Source: Maribacter caenipelagi
GTDB lineage: Bacteria; Bacteroidota; Bacteroidia; Flavobacteriales; Flavobacteriaceae
Length of the DNA stretch: 64,000 bases
Assembly (NCBI RefSeq): GCF_004364175.1
Contig: NZ_SNZW01000020.1
Coordinates: 1 to 64,000 of the forward strand
Direction: 5' to 3'
Shown here in pieces: positions 26,793 through 35,914 of this stretch (positions are counted from its first letter, which is position 1; each line of letters starts with the position of its first letter). Position numbers and translations under genes: made by a program. The notes under the pieces were generated by a model. The model worked only from the letters and a program-made list of their open reading frames with translations, had not been told where the DNA came from and made no database searches.

Positions 26793-28460
26793 TTATTTAG
26801 CTTTTTTTCCTCTAACTGTTTTGTTTTTTGTTTTTGATTTAGAACCAACTCTAGACATTGCACATCTAAAGCCAATATAATCTGTAGACATATATTGTGG
26901 TAAGTATCTTCTTTGAGCTGGATCTAACCAATATGCTCTATCTCTCCAAGAACCACCTTTATATACTCTTACTTCATCATTGATTAATGTAGTTCTGTTG
27001 TTTGAAACATCATAACCTTTAACAAGATTTCCTAATGAATCTCTTTCAACAGAATGCTTAGGAGAATTATACATTTTCTTGTTTGGGTCTTCTTCTTCGC
27101 CGTCATTAAATCTATCGTAAAATCTTGAAGAACCAGAATCACCATCTCTATAACCCCTGTTATCACTAGAAGAGAAATTTGTTCTTAAATATGTTTCTTC
27201 TTCATCAACAGGTACCATTTTAATTTCACCTGGTAAATTTACAGCAACAACTTTTCCGTTTGGTAAGGTGTCATAAACAATTGAATCTCTTAAGATGTTA
27301 ACTTTTCCATCTTCACCTATAGCGCTTTTCATGTATATGTTACCTCTATAATAGTTGAAATCACTTACTTCATCATCAACTATTGGTCTGTAAACATCAG
27401 CTGTCCACTCGGCAACGTTACCGGCCATATCGTAAAGACCTAAATCATTCGGCTTGTAAGACATTACTTGAGCAGTAATATCGGCACCATCATCAGACCA
27501 ACCTGCGATTCCACCATAATCACCTTTACCTTGCTTAAAGTTGGCTAATTGATCACCTCTACCTACACGTTGTCCGTTACGAGTATAATCACCTTCCCAA
27601 GGGTATTTTTTTCTACCTCTGTAATTATTGTATTCTCTTTGTCCAACTTGAGCCTGAGCAGCATATTCCCATTCAGTTTCAGTAGGTAATCTATATTCTG
27701 GCATAATAATACCGCTACTTCTCTTTGCGAAAGTAGATGTACTATCTTTTTTCATTTTTCCTTGTAGCGAATCAATTTGTCCGTTATAAACAGATTCTGG
27801 TCTGTTTAGGTAAGCTTCAGTACTAAAAGTACCTTGAACTTCTCCCGTTGCCGCTTGGTATTTTGCATCTTCAGATAAGTAACCTTCTCTTTCTAACATT
27901 ACTTCGTTCACACGATCAGTTCTCCATTCTGCAAATTGTGTAGCCTGAATCCAGTTTACACCTACCACAGGGTATTCTGCGTATGCTGGGTGTCTCAGAT
28001 AATTATTTGTCATTGTTTCATTGAAGCCTAATCTATTTCTCCATACCAAAGTATCTGGTAATGCACCTACATAAATGTTAGTGTATTTAGGATTTTCTGG
28101 CGGATAAACACTTTTTAGGTAATCAAGGTATTCTAGGTACATTACATTGGTTACCTCAGTTTCATCCATGTAAAAAGATTGTACATGTTGTGCTGTTGGA
28201 GTGTTATTCCAATCATGCATCACATCATCTTGTACTTTACCTTTCGTAAATGTACCACCTTCAACAAATACTAATCCAGGAGCGGTTTCTTGCTCTTTGA
28301 AATCGGTATTATACTGAAAACCGCCTTCCTTGGCATTTATCTTCCAACCTGTAGCTCTAGACGTATTTTTTCCAGATGAGGATTTAGAACAGCTACTTAC
28401 TGTAAAACCTCCTACTAATACCGTGCATGAGAGTACAACTTTTATTAAATGTTTTTTCAT
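26793..28460 (-). CDS. gldJ: Gliding motility lipoprotein GldJ
   Basis: A 555-residue lipoprotein required for gliding and for stability of the type IX secretion/motility apparatus in flavobacteria. The lipobox cysteine is C24 (VSSC). The body is a formylglycine-generating-enzyme-like (SUMF1) fold: FVEGGTFTKG, FYMDETEVTN, YPVVGVNWIQATQFAEWR, RLPTETEWEYAA and the C-terminal RVYKGGSWRDRAYWLDPAQR and GFRCAMSR. The Lys-rich tail (SKTKNKTVRGKKAK) also fits GldJ. Catalytic cysteines of true sulfatase-modifying enzymes are not expected in this group. It is followed by a terminator and murF. Confidence 0.96.
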   Translation of the reverse strand: MKKHLIKVVLSCTVLVGGFTVSSCSKSSSGKNTSRATGWKINAKEGGFQYNTDFKEQETAPGLVFVEGGTFTKGKVQDDVMHDWNNTPTAQHVQSFYMDETEVTNVMYLEYLDYLKSVYPPENPKYTNIYVGALPDTLVWRNRLGFNETMTNNYLRHPAYAEYPVVGVNWIQATQFAEWRTDRVNEVMLEREGYLSEDAKYQAATGEVQGTFSTEAYLNRPESVYNGQIDSLQGKMKKDSTSTFAKRSSGIIMPEYRLPTETEWEYAAQAQVGQREYNNYRGRKKYPWEGDYTRNGQRVGRGDQLANFKQGKGDYGGIAGWSDDGADITAQVMSYKPNDLGLYDMAGNVAEWTADVYRPIVDDEVSDFNYYRGNIYMKSAIGEDGKVNILRDSIVYDTLPNGKVVAVNLPGEIKMVPVDEEETYLRTNFSSSDNRGYRDGDSGSSRFYDRFNDGEEEDPNKKMYNSPKHSVERDSLGNLVKGYDVSNNRTTLINDEVRVYKGGSWRDRAYWLDPAQRRYLPQYMSTDYIGFRCAMSRVGSKSKTKNKTVRGKKAK

Positions 28461-28901
28461 AATTAGGACTTGAGTTCAATTTTCACATACTATAGTAGTT
28501 TGGTTCCTATAGATATATGATTCTGTAATTGCTTTTAATTTGTTTGTCACTTTCGCTCAATAGAACGGTGTTTTTATGAGATTATTTTACAATTGAAAAT
28601 AATTTTAAAAATCTCATGACGAACTGTCAATAAAATTAGGCTCGCTTTAATAGGTAAACGCTTAAAACAACTAATTAGTATGGTTTTGAATATTTCTTTT
28701 TTAAAGAATATATGGTAGATAAAAATTGTACTTAACTATGATGTAATATGACTAGTGATGTATTCAAAAAATAAAATCTGCTAAAAAACTTAATATTCAT
28801 GCAAGATAACGGGAAAATGTGCGTTTACATGTAAAATATTAGAGTGTGAAATAGGGTATTCACTATATTTCACCTTTAAAAATTTAAAGAACTATTCTAA
28901 G
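28461..28901. other. Divergent gldJ/porV intergenic region; porU absent
   Basis: A 441-bp gene-free stretch between two divergent secretion/motility genes. In Flavobacterium johnsoniae and relatives porU, a gene of more than 3 kb encoding the type IX sortase, lies here. No frame or fragment of it is visible. The region holds two inverted repeats: ATGAGATT (28576-28583) with AATCTCAT (28610-28617), and GTGAAATA (28846-28853) with TATTTCAC (28866-28873), the latter just before porV. Confidence 0.6.
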
Positions 28902-30050
28902 ATGAGAAAAATTTCAATAATTTTCTTTGTATTGATTGTCGGTAAGGTTTTGGCTCAAGACAACCAACGCGTGATTACTACGGCAGTACCATTTTTGACT
29001 ATAGCCGCAGATGCAAGATCTGCTGGTATGGGTGATATGGGTGTTGCAACTTCAACAGATGCTTTTTCTCAACAATGGAATCCTGCTAAGTTCGCTTTTG
29101 CAGAACGTAAAATGGGTATAGGGGTTAGTTATACTCCTTATTTAGAAAGTATTATTACTGATATTTCGTTATTGAACGCTAGTTTTTATAATAAACTAGA
29201 TGACCAAAGTGCTTTTGCGGTTAGTTTAAGATATTTTACATTAGGTGAGATAGAGCTAAGGCAATTTGCAAATGATCCAGGTACAATTGCGAAACCAAAC
29301 GAATTGGCGTTAGATGGTTCGTATTCTTTAAAGCTAAGTCCAACCTTCTCAATGGCAGTAGGAGGAAGATATATAAGGTCTAATTTAAAATTACCACAGA
29401 ACGGAACTGAAGATTCTCAAGCTGCAGGTTCATTTGCAGTAGACGTTGCTGGTTATTATAGGTCTAGAGAAATAGCTTATAATAATTTTGATGGTAGATG
29501 GAGAGCTGGTTTCAATCTTTCTAATATTGGAGGTAAAATTCAATACGATGAAGGTGGACAAGAAAACTTTTTACCAAGTAAATTGAGTTTTGGTGGTGGC
29601 TTTGATTTTATTTTGGATCAAGACAATGTTATAGGTATTACGACTGAATTTACCAAATTACTAGTGCCAACACCTCAAGATTATGATGGCGATGGTGATG
29701 TTGATGCTGCAGATAACGATATTTACCAAAATGAAAGTGGTTTTAGCGGTATATTTAATTCGTTCTCTGATGCACCAGATGGTTTTAGTGAAGAGTTAAA
29801 AGAGTTTACATGGGCATTAGGTGCAGAGTATACATACCAAGATGCCTTTATGATTAGAACGGGTTATTTCAATGAAAGTGAAGAAAAAGGGTCTAGAAAG
29901 TTTTTTACGCTTGGTGCAGGTTTTAAATTTAAAGCGGCGCAAGTTGATTTGTCTTATTTATTCTCAACCTCGCAAGTCAGAAATCCATTAGAAAACACAC
30001 TTCGTTTTTCTCTTACCTTCAATTTAGGTGAAGAGTTTTATAATGATTAA
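28902..30050 (+). CDS. porV: Type IX secretion outer-membrane protein PorV (LptO)
   Basis: A 382-residue outer-membrane beta barrel of the FadL-like PorV family. With PorU it forms the attachment complex that receives cargo from the type IX translocon. The signal peptide ends at about residue 19 (VLAQ). The start of the mature protein, PFLTIAADARSAGMGDMGVATSTDAFSQQWNPAKFAF, is the diagnostic PorV segment. Alternating amphipathic strands continue to an aromatic C-terminus (FSLTFNLGEEFYND). An Asp-rich YDGDGDVDAADND loop near 260 resembles a calcium site. It is followed by a strong terminator and then cdd and pdhA-pdhC, the order known from flavobacteria. Confidence 0.94.
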   Translation: MRKISIIFFVLIVGKVLAQDNQRVITTAVPFLTIAADARSAGMGDMGVATSTDAFSQQWNPAKFAFAERKMGIGVSYTPYLESIITDISLLNASFYNKLDDQSAFAVSLRYFTLGEIELRQFANDPGTIAKPNELALDGSYSLKLSPTFSMAVGGRYIRSNLKLPQNGTEDSQAAGSFAVDVAGYYRSREIAYNNFDGRWRAGFNLSNIGGKIQYDEGGQENFLPSKLSFGGGFDFILDQDNVIGITTEFTKLLVPTPQDYDGDGDVDAADNDIYQNESGFSGIFNSFSDAPDGFSEELKEFTWALGAEYTYQDAFMIRTGYFNESEEKGSRKFFTLGAGFKFKAAQVDLSYLFSTSQVRNPLENTLRFSLTFNLGEEFYND

Positions 30051-30072
30051 TCCTTATTGGGATTTAAATAGG

Positions 30073-30098
30073 AAACCTGCTTTTTGCAGGTTTTTTTT
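30073..30098 (+). terminator. Terminator of porV
   Basis: AAACCTGC and GCAGGTTT form a perfect 8-bp stem around five T, followed by further T (eight in a row from 30091). Confidence 0.92.
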
Positions 30099-30139
30099 AT
30101 GCGTTAATTTTTATTCTTCTTTATTATTGGCGTCAAGTA

Positions 30140-30147
30140 TATATTTG
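30140..30147 (+). promoter_or_regulatory. Candidate -7 box for cdd
   Basis: TATATTTG lies 24 bases before the cdd ATG, just after the porV terminator. A -33 TTG at the right distance was not found. Confidence 0.45.
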
Positions 30148-30171
30148 TAGATTGAAATTTAAAATTTAAAA

Positions 30172-30660
30172 ATGATCAACCAAAAAAAGATAAGCTTTGA
30201 AGTAACGATTTACGATTCGTTCATCGAACTTAAAAATGATGATCAAAAGCTATTGTCGGTAGCTGTAAAAGCCAGGCAAAGGGCTTACGCTCCTTATTCA
30301 AGTTTTAATGTTGGAGCTTCTGTTTTATTGGAAAATGGCGAGATAATAGAAGGTAATAATCAAGAAAATGCGTCATATCCATCTGGGTTATGTGCAGAAC
30401 GGGTGGCTGTTTTTTATGCTGGTGCAAAATATCCAGGTGTGAAAATAAAAGCAATTGCCATAACGGCGGCATCTTTAAATCATGAAGTAAATGAGCCAGC
30501 GGCTCCCTGCGGTAATTGTAGACAGGCGATTTCTGAATATGAATTTAGACAGAAAGAACCAATAAGAATTCTATTAATGGGTGAAACAGGTAGTGTTATA
30601 GAATGTAATTCTTTGGCAGATTTATTACCACTTGGCTTTAATAGTAGCTTTTTGAATTAA
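30172..30660 (+). CDS. cdd: Cytidine deaminase
   Basis: A cytoplasmic zinc enzyme of pyrimidine salvage that deaminates cytidine and deoxycytidine. It has 162 residues, slightly longer than the minimal form because of an N-terminal extension. The zinc and proton-shuttle motifs CAERVA and PCGNCRQ are intact, with the substrate-binding YSSFNVGAS before them. It stands alone between two terminated units. Its neighbours porV and pdhA match the flavobacterial order rather than a metabolic operon. Confidence 0.96.
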   Translation: MINQKKISFEVTIYDSFIELKNDDQKLLSVAVKARQRAYAPYSSFNVGASVLLENGEIIEGNNQENASYPSGLCAERVAVFYAGAKYPGVKIKAIAITAASLNHEVNEPAAPCGNCRQAISEYEFRQKEPIRILLMGETGSVIECNSLADLLPLGFNSSFLN

Positions 30661-30770
30661 GAAAATTTGTAAAAAGTATTGTAAATAAACACGTTATAGA
30701 CTTTATTTGTTAAGCATATAATTTCTGAATGGATTTGCTTCTATTATTTTTATCGATTCATTTATATGTG

Positions 30771-30778
30771 TATTTTTG
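30771..30778 (+). promoter_or_regulatory. Candidate -7 box for pdhA-pdhC
   Basis: TATTTTTG matches TAnnTTTG about 72 bases upstream of the pdhA ATG. No spaced TTG box is evident. Confidence 0.3.
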
Positions 30779-30849
30779 CTCTTCTGAGATACCTAGGTCA
30801 TTCTGCCTCTGTTATCAATAAAGAATTTTAAACCTTTTAGTTAAAATTG

Positions 30850-31848
30850 ATGAAAAAAATCACCAAGGAAACGTATTTAAAGTGGTATGCGGACATGCTA
30901 TTTTGGAGAAAATTTGAGGATAAATTAGCTGCTGTATACATTCAGCAAAAGGTAAGAGGGTTTTTACACTTGTATAATGGGCAAGAAGCTGTTTTGGCTG
31001 GTGCACTTCATGCAATGGATCTAACCAAAGACCGTATGATAACCGCTTACAGAAATCACGTTCAGCCAATTGGTATGGGTGTAGATCCTAAAATGGTTAT
31101 GGCTGAGCTTTATGGTAAAGTAACAGGTACTTCTAAAGGTATGGGTGGTTCTATGCATATCTTTTCTAAAGAACATCGTTTTCATGGCGGTCATGGTATC
31201 GTTGGAGGTCAAATTCCATTAGGAGCAGGTATGGCTTTTGGCGATAAGTATGCAGGTAGAGATAACGTTACTTTATGTTATATGGGTGATGGTGCCGTAA
31301 GACAAGGTTCTTTGCATGAAACCTTCAACTTGGCTATGTTATGGCAGTTACCTGTTGTCTTTATTTGTGAAAATAATGGCTATGCTATGGGAACTTCTGT
31401 GGCAAGAACATCTTTTTCTACAGAAATATGGAAGTTAGGTTTAGGTTACGAAATGCCATGTGGACCAGTTGATGGTATGAATCCTGTAACTGTTGCTCAA
31501 GAAATGAGTAAGGCGATAGAAAGAGCACGTAGTGGTGGCGGACCAACTTTTCTTGAAATGAAGACCTACAGATATAGAGGTCATTCAATGTCAGATGCTC
31601 AGCATTACAGAACTAAAGATGAAGTCGAAGAATACAAAAAGATAGATCCAATTACTCAGGTGTTGGATATTATCAAAGAAAATAATTACGCAACTGACGC
31701 TGAAATCAAAGATATTGACAAGAATGTCAAGGTTATGGTTAAGGAATGTGAAAAGTTCGCAGAAGAATCAGATTATCCACCTATAAACCAATTGTATGAT
31801 ATGGTTTACGAACAAGAGGATTTTCCATTTGTTGAACATAAATTTTAA
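30850..31848 (+). CDS. pdhA: Pyruvate dehydrogenase E1 component, alpha subunit
   Basis: The thiamine-diphosphate subunit that, with the beta subunit, decarboxylates pyruvate and acetylates the lipoyl arm of E2. It has 332 residues, usual for the alpha chain of heterotetrameric E1. The ThDP motif GDGAVRQGSLHETFNLAMLW...ENN is present (GDGA to ENN), as is the phosphorylation-loop-like YRYRGHSMSDAQHYR. ATG at 30850 is preferred over an in-frame TTG one codon earlier. pdhC follows 4 bp later. The beta subunit gene pdhB is separate, at 53.2 kb. Confidence 0.96.
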   Translation: MKKITKETYLKWYADMLFWRKFEDKLAAVYIQQKVRGFLHLYNGQEAVLAGALHAMDLTKDRMITAYRNHVQPIGMGVDPKMVMAELYGKVTGTSKGMGGSMHIFSKEHRFHGGHGIVGGQIPLGAGMAFGDKYAGRDNVTLCYMGDGAVRQGSLHETFNLAMLWQLPVVFICENNGYAMGTSVARTSFSTEIWKLGLGYEMPCGPVDGMNPVTVAQEMSKAIERARSGGGPTFLEMKTYRYRGHSMSDAQHYRTKDEVEEYKKIDPITQVLDIIKENNYATDAEIKDIDKNVKVMVKECEKFAEESDYPPINQLYDMVYEQEDFPFVEHKF

Positions 31849-31852
31849 TTAG

Positions 31853-33493
31853 ATGGCTATAGTAGTAAATATGCCCCGTTTAAGCGATACCATGGAAGAG
31901 GGTACCGTAGCTAAATGGTTGAAAAGCGTTGGAGATAAAATTGAAGAAGGAGATATATTAGCCGAAATCGAAACAGATAAGGCAACGATGGAATTCGAAT
32001 CATTTAATGAGGGAACTCTATTGCATATTGGTATTCAGGAAGGTGATACTGCGCCCGTAGATAGTTTATTAGCTATTATCGGTGATGATGGTGAAGATGT
32101 TTCTGCATTAATAAGTGGTGGCAGTGCGACAGCTTCAACAGAAGAGTCTTCTGAAGAGGAAACTACTGATGATGCTTCAAAAGATGAAGAAGCGCAAGGT
32201 GGTGGTGAAATTCCGGAGGGAGTTGAAATTGTAAAAATGCCTCGTTTAAGTGATACCATGGAAGAAGGTACTGTGGCAACATGGCTAAAGAAGGTTGGTG
32301 ATGATGTTGAGGAAGGTGATATATTGGCAGAGATCGAAACCGATAAAGCTACTATGGAATTTGAGTCTTTCTATAATGGTAAGTTATTATATATAGGTAT
32401 ACAAGAAGGTGAATCTTCTCCTGTAGATGCTGTCTTAGCAGTTATTGGTCCAGAAGGCACCGATGTAGATGCTGTTTTAAGTAGCGGATCTGGTAGTAGT
32501 AAAAAAAGTGGGGCAACAGAGGAGAAAAAAGAAGCGCCAAAGTCTTCAGATTCATCTGATAAGAAAGAGGTTTCTAAGCCAGTTGCTGATGGAGCAAGAA
32601 TTTTTGCATCTCCTCTAGCTAAGAAAATAGCTGCAGATAAGGGTGTAGATTTAGCTAATGTTTCTGGTTCTGGTGATAATGGTAGAATTATTAAAAAGGA
32701 TATAGAGAATTATACGCCAAGTACAACTGCTACGCCAGTTGCTGCTTCAAGTGTAAATGTAGAAAACGCAATTGCATCTCCTCCGGTTTCTATGGCATTG
32801 CCATCTGGTGAAGAAGGTACTGAAGAAGTTAAGAATTCTAATATGCGTAAGGCAATTGCCAAAGCATTAGGTAATTCTAAATTCAACGCACCACATTTCT
32901 ATTTGACTATTGAAGTTGATATGGATAATGCTAAAGCGTCTCGTGCTCAAATCAATAGTTTGCCAGATACTAAAGTGTCATTTAATGATATGGTTTTAAA
33001 GGCTTGTGCAATGGCACTTAGAAAGCATCCCCAAGTAAATACTTCATGGAGTGCAGAAGCTACAAAATATCATAAGCATATTCATATGGGTGTTGCTGTT
33101 GCTGTAGATGAAGGTTTAGTGGTGCCAGTTGTAAAACATGCAGATTTATTAGGTTTAACACAAATAGGTAGTGCTGTTAAAGATTTAGCAGGTAAGGCAC
33201 GTAATAAGAAAATTGCCCCATCAGAGATGGAAGGCAGTACGTTTACGGTATCTAATTTAGGAATGTTCGGTATACTAGAGTTTACTAGTATAATCAATCA
33301 GCCAAATTCTGCTATACTTTCAGTTGGTGCTATTGTTGAAAAGCCAGTTGTTAAAAACGGAGAAATAGTTGTAGGTAATACAATGAAGTTAACACTTGCT
33401 TGTGATCACAGAACAGTTGATGGTGCTGTAGGGGCTCAGTTCCTTCAAACATTAAGATATTTTGTAGAGAATCCTGTTACTATGTTAGCATAA
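31853..33493 (+). CDS. pdhC: Pyruvate dehydrogenase E2 (dihydrolipoamide acetyltransferase)
   Basis: The 546-residue core protein of the pyruvate dehydrogenase complex. Two lipoyl domains (about 1-80 and 124-203) are almost repeats of each other, with lipoylated lysines K43 and K165 in ETDKATMEFES. Acidic and then Ser/Lys-rich linkers separate them. The peripheral subunit-binding domain spans about 246-282 (IFASPLAKKIAADKGVDLAN). The acyltransferase domain runs from about 315 to the end with the active-site DHRTVDGAVG (D518, H519). It lies 4 bp after pdhA and a terminator follows. A branched-chain or 2-oxoglutarate E2 is less likely given pdhA beside it. Confidence 0.96.
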   Translation: MAIVVNMPRLSDTMEEGTVAKWLKSVGDKIEEGDILAEIETDKATMEFESFNEGTLLHIGIQEGDTAPVDSLLAIIGDDGEDVSALISGGSATASTEESSEEETTDDASKDEEAQGGGEIPEGVEIVKMPRLSDTMEEGTVATWLKKVGDDVEEGDILAEIETDKATMEFESFYNGKLLYIGIQEGESSPVDAVLAVIGPEGTDVDAVLSSGSGSSKKSGATEEKKEAPKSSDSSDKKEVSKPVADGARIFASPLAKKIAADKGVDLANVSGSGDNGRIIKKDIENYTPSTTATPVAASSVNVENAIASPPVSMALPSGEEGTEEVKNSNMRKAIAKALGNSKFNAPHFYLTIEVDMDNAKASRAQINSLPDTKVSFNDMVLKACAMALRKHPQVNTSWSAEATKYHKHIHMGVAVAVDEGLVVPVVKHADLLGLTQIGSAVKDLAGKARNKKIAPSEMEGSTFTVSNLGMFGILEFTSIINQPNSAILSVGAIVEKPVVKNGEIVVGNTMKLTLACDHRTVDGAVGAQFLQTLRYFVENPVTMLA

Positions 33494-33519
33494 TAAATAG
33501 ATTTTAAAATAGAATTGCT

Positions 33520-33550
33520 AAAGCATCCTTTCATCGGGATGCTTTTTTTT
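33520..33550 (+). terminator. Terminator of pdhA-pdhC
   Basis: AAAGCATCC pairs with GGATGCTTT around a 7-base loop, ending in eight T. Confidence 0.9.
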
Positions 33551-33578
33551 ATCTTTATATTTTAAATGTGATGAATTT

Positions 33579-34628
33579 ATGAAACATATATGCATAGTGC
33601 TTTTTAGCTTTTTGATGTTAAGTTGCGGTAGTACAAAAGTTGATCAGTCAACGGTATTGAATCCAACGAATCCCAAAGGGCTTAAAGGTTCTGTTTTGTT
33701 AGAAACTAAAGCTACTACGACAAATGATAATTTAGAAGGAGTAGAATCAACAATTTTTACAAAAACAACATCCAAGGATATTGAAGCAACCATGGTTTTT
33801 TTGACATCAGACGAATTGCAAGGTAGAGATACTGGTGGTGAAGGAATTTCTAAAGCTGCAGATTTTATTCAAAAGATGTTCGAAGAGAACAACATTCAAC
33901 CATATTTTACTTCGTATAGAGATACTTTACAAAACTATAGTGACGGAGTTGCATATAATGTAGTCGGTTTTTTACCGGGTACTGATGAAAAATTAAAAAA
34001 TGAATTTGTTTTAATTGGAGCGCATTATGATCATATTGGGTTGATTAGTGGAAACACAGATGATTCAATAGCCAACGGAGCGAATGACAATGCATCAGGT
34101 ACCACAACTGTTTTAGAGATTGCTAAACACTTTGGTAAGATGAAAGGGAACAAACGAAGTGTAATATTTGCCTTGTTCACTGCAGAGGAAAAAGGATTAG
34201 TGGGGTCTAAGCATTTAGCCAAAAAATTAAAGGCAGAAAATATTGATTTGTATGCTATGTTGAATTTTGAAATGGTTGGGGTGCCAATGGTCAATAAGGA
34301 CCATAGTCTTTATCTAACAGGGTATGAACTCTCTAATTTAGCAGAAGTTAGTAATGGTTATGCACATAAAAATTTAGTAGGATTTCTGCCGAAGGCAAAA
34401 GAATTTAATTTATTTAGACGATCAGATAATGCTCCTTTTCATGATGAATTTAATGTGCCTTCGCAAACGTACAGTTCTTTTGATTTTACCAATTTTGGGG
34501 AATACCATAAAGTAGGAGATGAAGCATCATTGATGGATTATAATTTTATGGCAACAATTGTAAATGAATCAGTGCCGATGTTAGAGGGTATTATTAATAC
34601 ACCGGTAAAAGAAGTAAAGTATAATTAA
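33579..34628 (+). CDS. M28-family zinc peptidase, lipoprotein
   Basis: A 349-residue predicted lipoprotein (lipobox MLSC, C16) of the M28 aminopeptidase family, working in the periplasm or on the surface. The two-zinc site is visible: GAHYDHIG, NGANDNASGTTTVLEIA, FTAEEKGLVGSKH, the Glu of NFEMVG and the final His of APFHDEFNVP. The first 80 residues form a linker and a short pre-domain (FLTSDELQGRDTGGEG) typical of bacterial M28 exopeptidases. Its stop overlaps the next gene's start by one base (TAATG), so it heads a run of tightly packed genes up to 38.5 kb. Confidence 0.93.
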   Translation: MKHICIVLFSFLMLSCGSTKVDQSTVLNPTNPKGLKGSVLLETKATTTNDNLEGVESTIFTKTTSKDIEATMVFLTSDELQGRDTGGEGISKAADFIQKMFEENNIQPYFTSYRDTLQNYSDGVAYNVVGFLPGTDEKLKNEFVLIGAHYDHIGLISGNTDDSIANGANDNASGTTTVLEIAKHFGKMKGNKRSVIFALFTAEEKGLVGSKHLAKKLKAENIDLYAMLNFEMVGVPMVNKDHSLYLTGYELSNLAEVSNGYAHKNLVGFLPKAKEFNLFRRSDNAPFHDEFNVPSQTYSSFDFTNFGEYHKVGDEASLMDYNFMATIVNESVPMLEGIINTPVKEVKYN

Positions 34629-35308
34629 TGGAATACGTAATTGTAACAGGTACTAGTAGGGGAATAGGGTTTGAGCTAAGTAAATTATTGGCAGATGCCG
34701 GTTATAAGGTATTGGCGCTATCTAGAAATGAGCAACCGATTAAAAATCTTAATCATAAAAATATTGAAACATTTTCTTTTGATGTTTCGTCGGTAGAAGA
34801 TAGAGATAGTTTGTCTAAATATTTAAGAGATAAAAAGGGTCAGGTTATAGCGCTTATAAATAATGCGGGCAAGTTAATTAATAAACCTTTTTTAGAATTG
34901 ACTGAAGAAGAGTTTAAGGCGGTATATGAGGTGAATGTTTTTGGAGTTGCTGCTATGACTAGACTTATTATTCCATTTATGGATAAAGATGGTCATGTAC
35001 TTACAATTAGCTCAATGGGCGGTATTCAGGGTAGTGCTAAATTCCCAGGTCTTTCGGCTTATAGTTCTAGTAAAGGTGCTGTTCTTACACTTACAGAATT
35101 ATTGGCGGAGGAATTTAAGGAGACAGGTCCGGCATTTAATGCACTTGCTTTAGGTGCGGTGCAAACAGAAATGTTAGAAGAGGCATTTCCGGGTTATGAA
35201 GCACCTGTGAGTGCCAAAGAGATGGCAGAATATATAATGGACTTTGCTCTGAAGGGGCAAAAAATGTATAATGGTAAAATTTTACAGGTAAGTAGTAGTA
35301 CACCATAA
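34628..35308 (+). CDS. Short-chain dehydrogenase/reductase (SDR)
   Basis: A 226-residue classical SDR oxidoreductase. The NAD(P) loop TGTSRGIG is at residues 7-14, followed by NNAG, the catalytic Ser in ISSMGG and YSSSK with the Tyr-Lys pair. The substrate cannot be told from sequence. It is translationally coupled to the M28 peptidase gene (TAATG) and lies 2 bp before the SprT-like gene. It is not obviously part of either neighbour's pathway. A uronate (DEH) reductase role is conceivable given the alginate locus, but the 9-kb distance argues against it. Confidence 0.9.
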   Translation: MEYVIVTGTSRGIGFELSKLLADAGYKVLALSRNEQPIKNLNHKNIETFSFDVSSVEDRDSLSKYLRDKKGQVIALINNAGKLINKPFLELTEEEFKAVYEVNVFGVAAMTRLIIPFMDKDGHVLTISSMGGIQGSAKFPGLSAYSSSKGAVLTLTELLAEEFKETGPAFNALALGAVQTEMLEEAFPGYEAPVSAKEMAEYIMDFALKGQKMYNGKILQVSSSTP

Positions 35309-35310
35309 GA

Positions 35311-35913
35311 ATGCAAGAAACATTAGCCAAATATCTTCCTGAATTAGCGGTTAGTCCATGCTATGCACTAATTAAAGATAGTCAGGTGCATTTAAAAATT
35401 GTGAATGAGCGTGTTACTAGGCATGGTGATTATAGAATGCGAAAAGATGGTAATCATCAGATTACGGTTAATGCGTCTTTAAATAAATATAGATTCTTAA
35501 TTACTTTAATTCATGAAATTGCTCATTTAATAGCATTTGAGAAATATGGACGAAATATTAAACCTCATGGTTTAGAATGGAAAAAAACGTTTCAATACTT
35601 AATGCTGCCATTTATACGACCAGAAATTTTTCCTTCTCAACTTCTGCCGTTATTGGCAAGACATTTTAGAAATCCTAAGGCGAGTAGTAGTACTGATGCA
35701 CAGCTATCTATTGCCTTAAAACAGTTCGATGAACAACAATCAGAAAAAACTTACGTTTACGAATTACCAATAGGGTGTGTTTTTCGCATCTATAATGGAA
35801 AACTATTTAAAAAAGGAAATAAACGAACCAAACGTTATGAATGCACAGAAATATCAACAGGAAGGATGTTTTTATTTCAACCAAATGCTGAAGTAGAATT
35901 AATAAAAAGCTGA
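35311..35913 (+). CDS. SprT-like zinc metalloprotein
   Basis: A 200-residue cytoplasmic protein with the SprT-like zinc site HEIAH at about residues 69-73 and a third histidine in KPHGLEWKK. The N-terminal half is the metallopeptidase-like core. The C-terminal part (YELPIGCVFRIYNGKLFKKGNKRTKRYECTE) looks like a small beta domain with two cysteines rather than a full zinc ribbon. The family includes DNA-protein crosslink proteases in eukaryotes; the bacterial role is not established. It is packed between the SDR and manC genes. Confidence 0.88.
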   Translation: MQETLAKYLPELAVSPCYALIKDSQVHLKIVNERVTRHGDYRMRKDGNHQITVNASLNKYRFLITLIHEIAHLIAFEKYGRNIKPHGLEWKKTFQYLMLPFIRPEIFPSQLLPLLARHFRNPKASSSTDAQLSIALKQFDEQQSEKTYVYELPIGCVFRIYNGKLFKKGNKRTKRYECTEISTGRMFLFQPNAEVELIKS

Positions 35914-35914
35914 C

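Noticed and set aside
26729..26875. Upstream extension of murF by 49 codons
   Set aside because: It runs through a terminator hairpin and overlaps the end of gldJ; the normal MurF N-terminus begins at the ATG at 26728.
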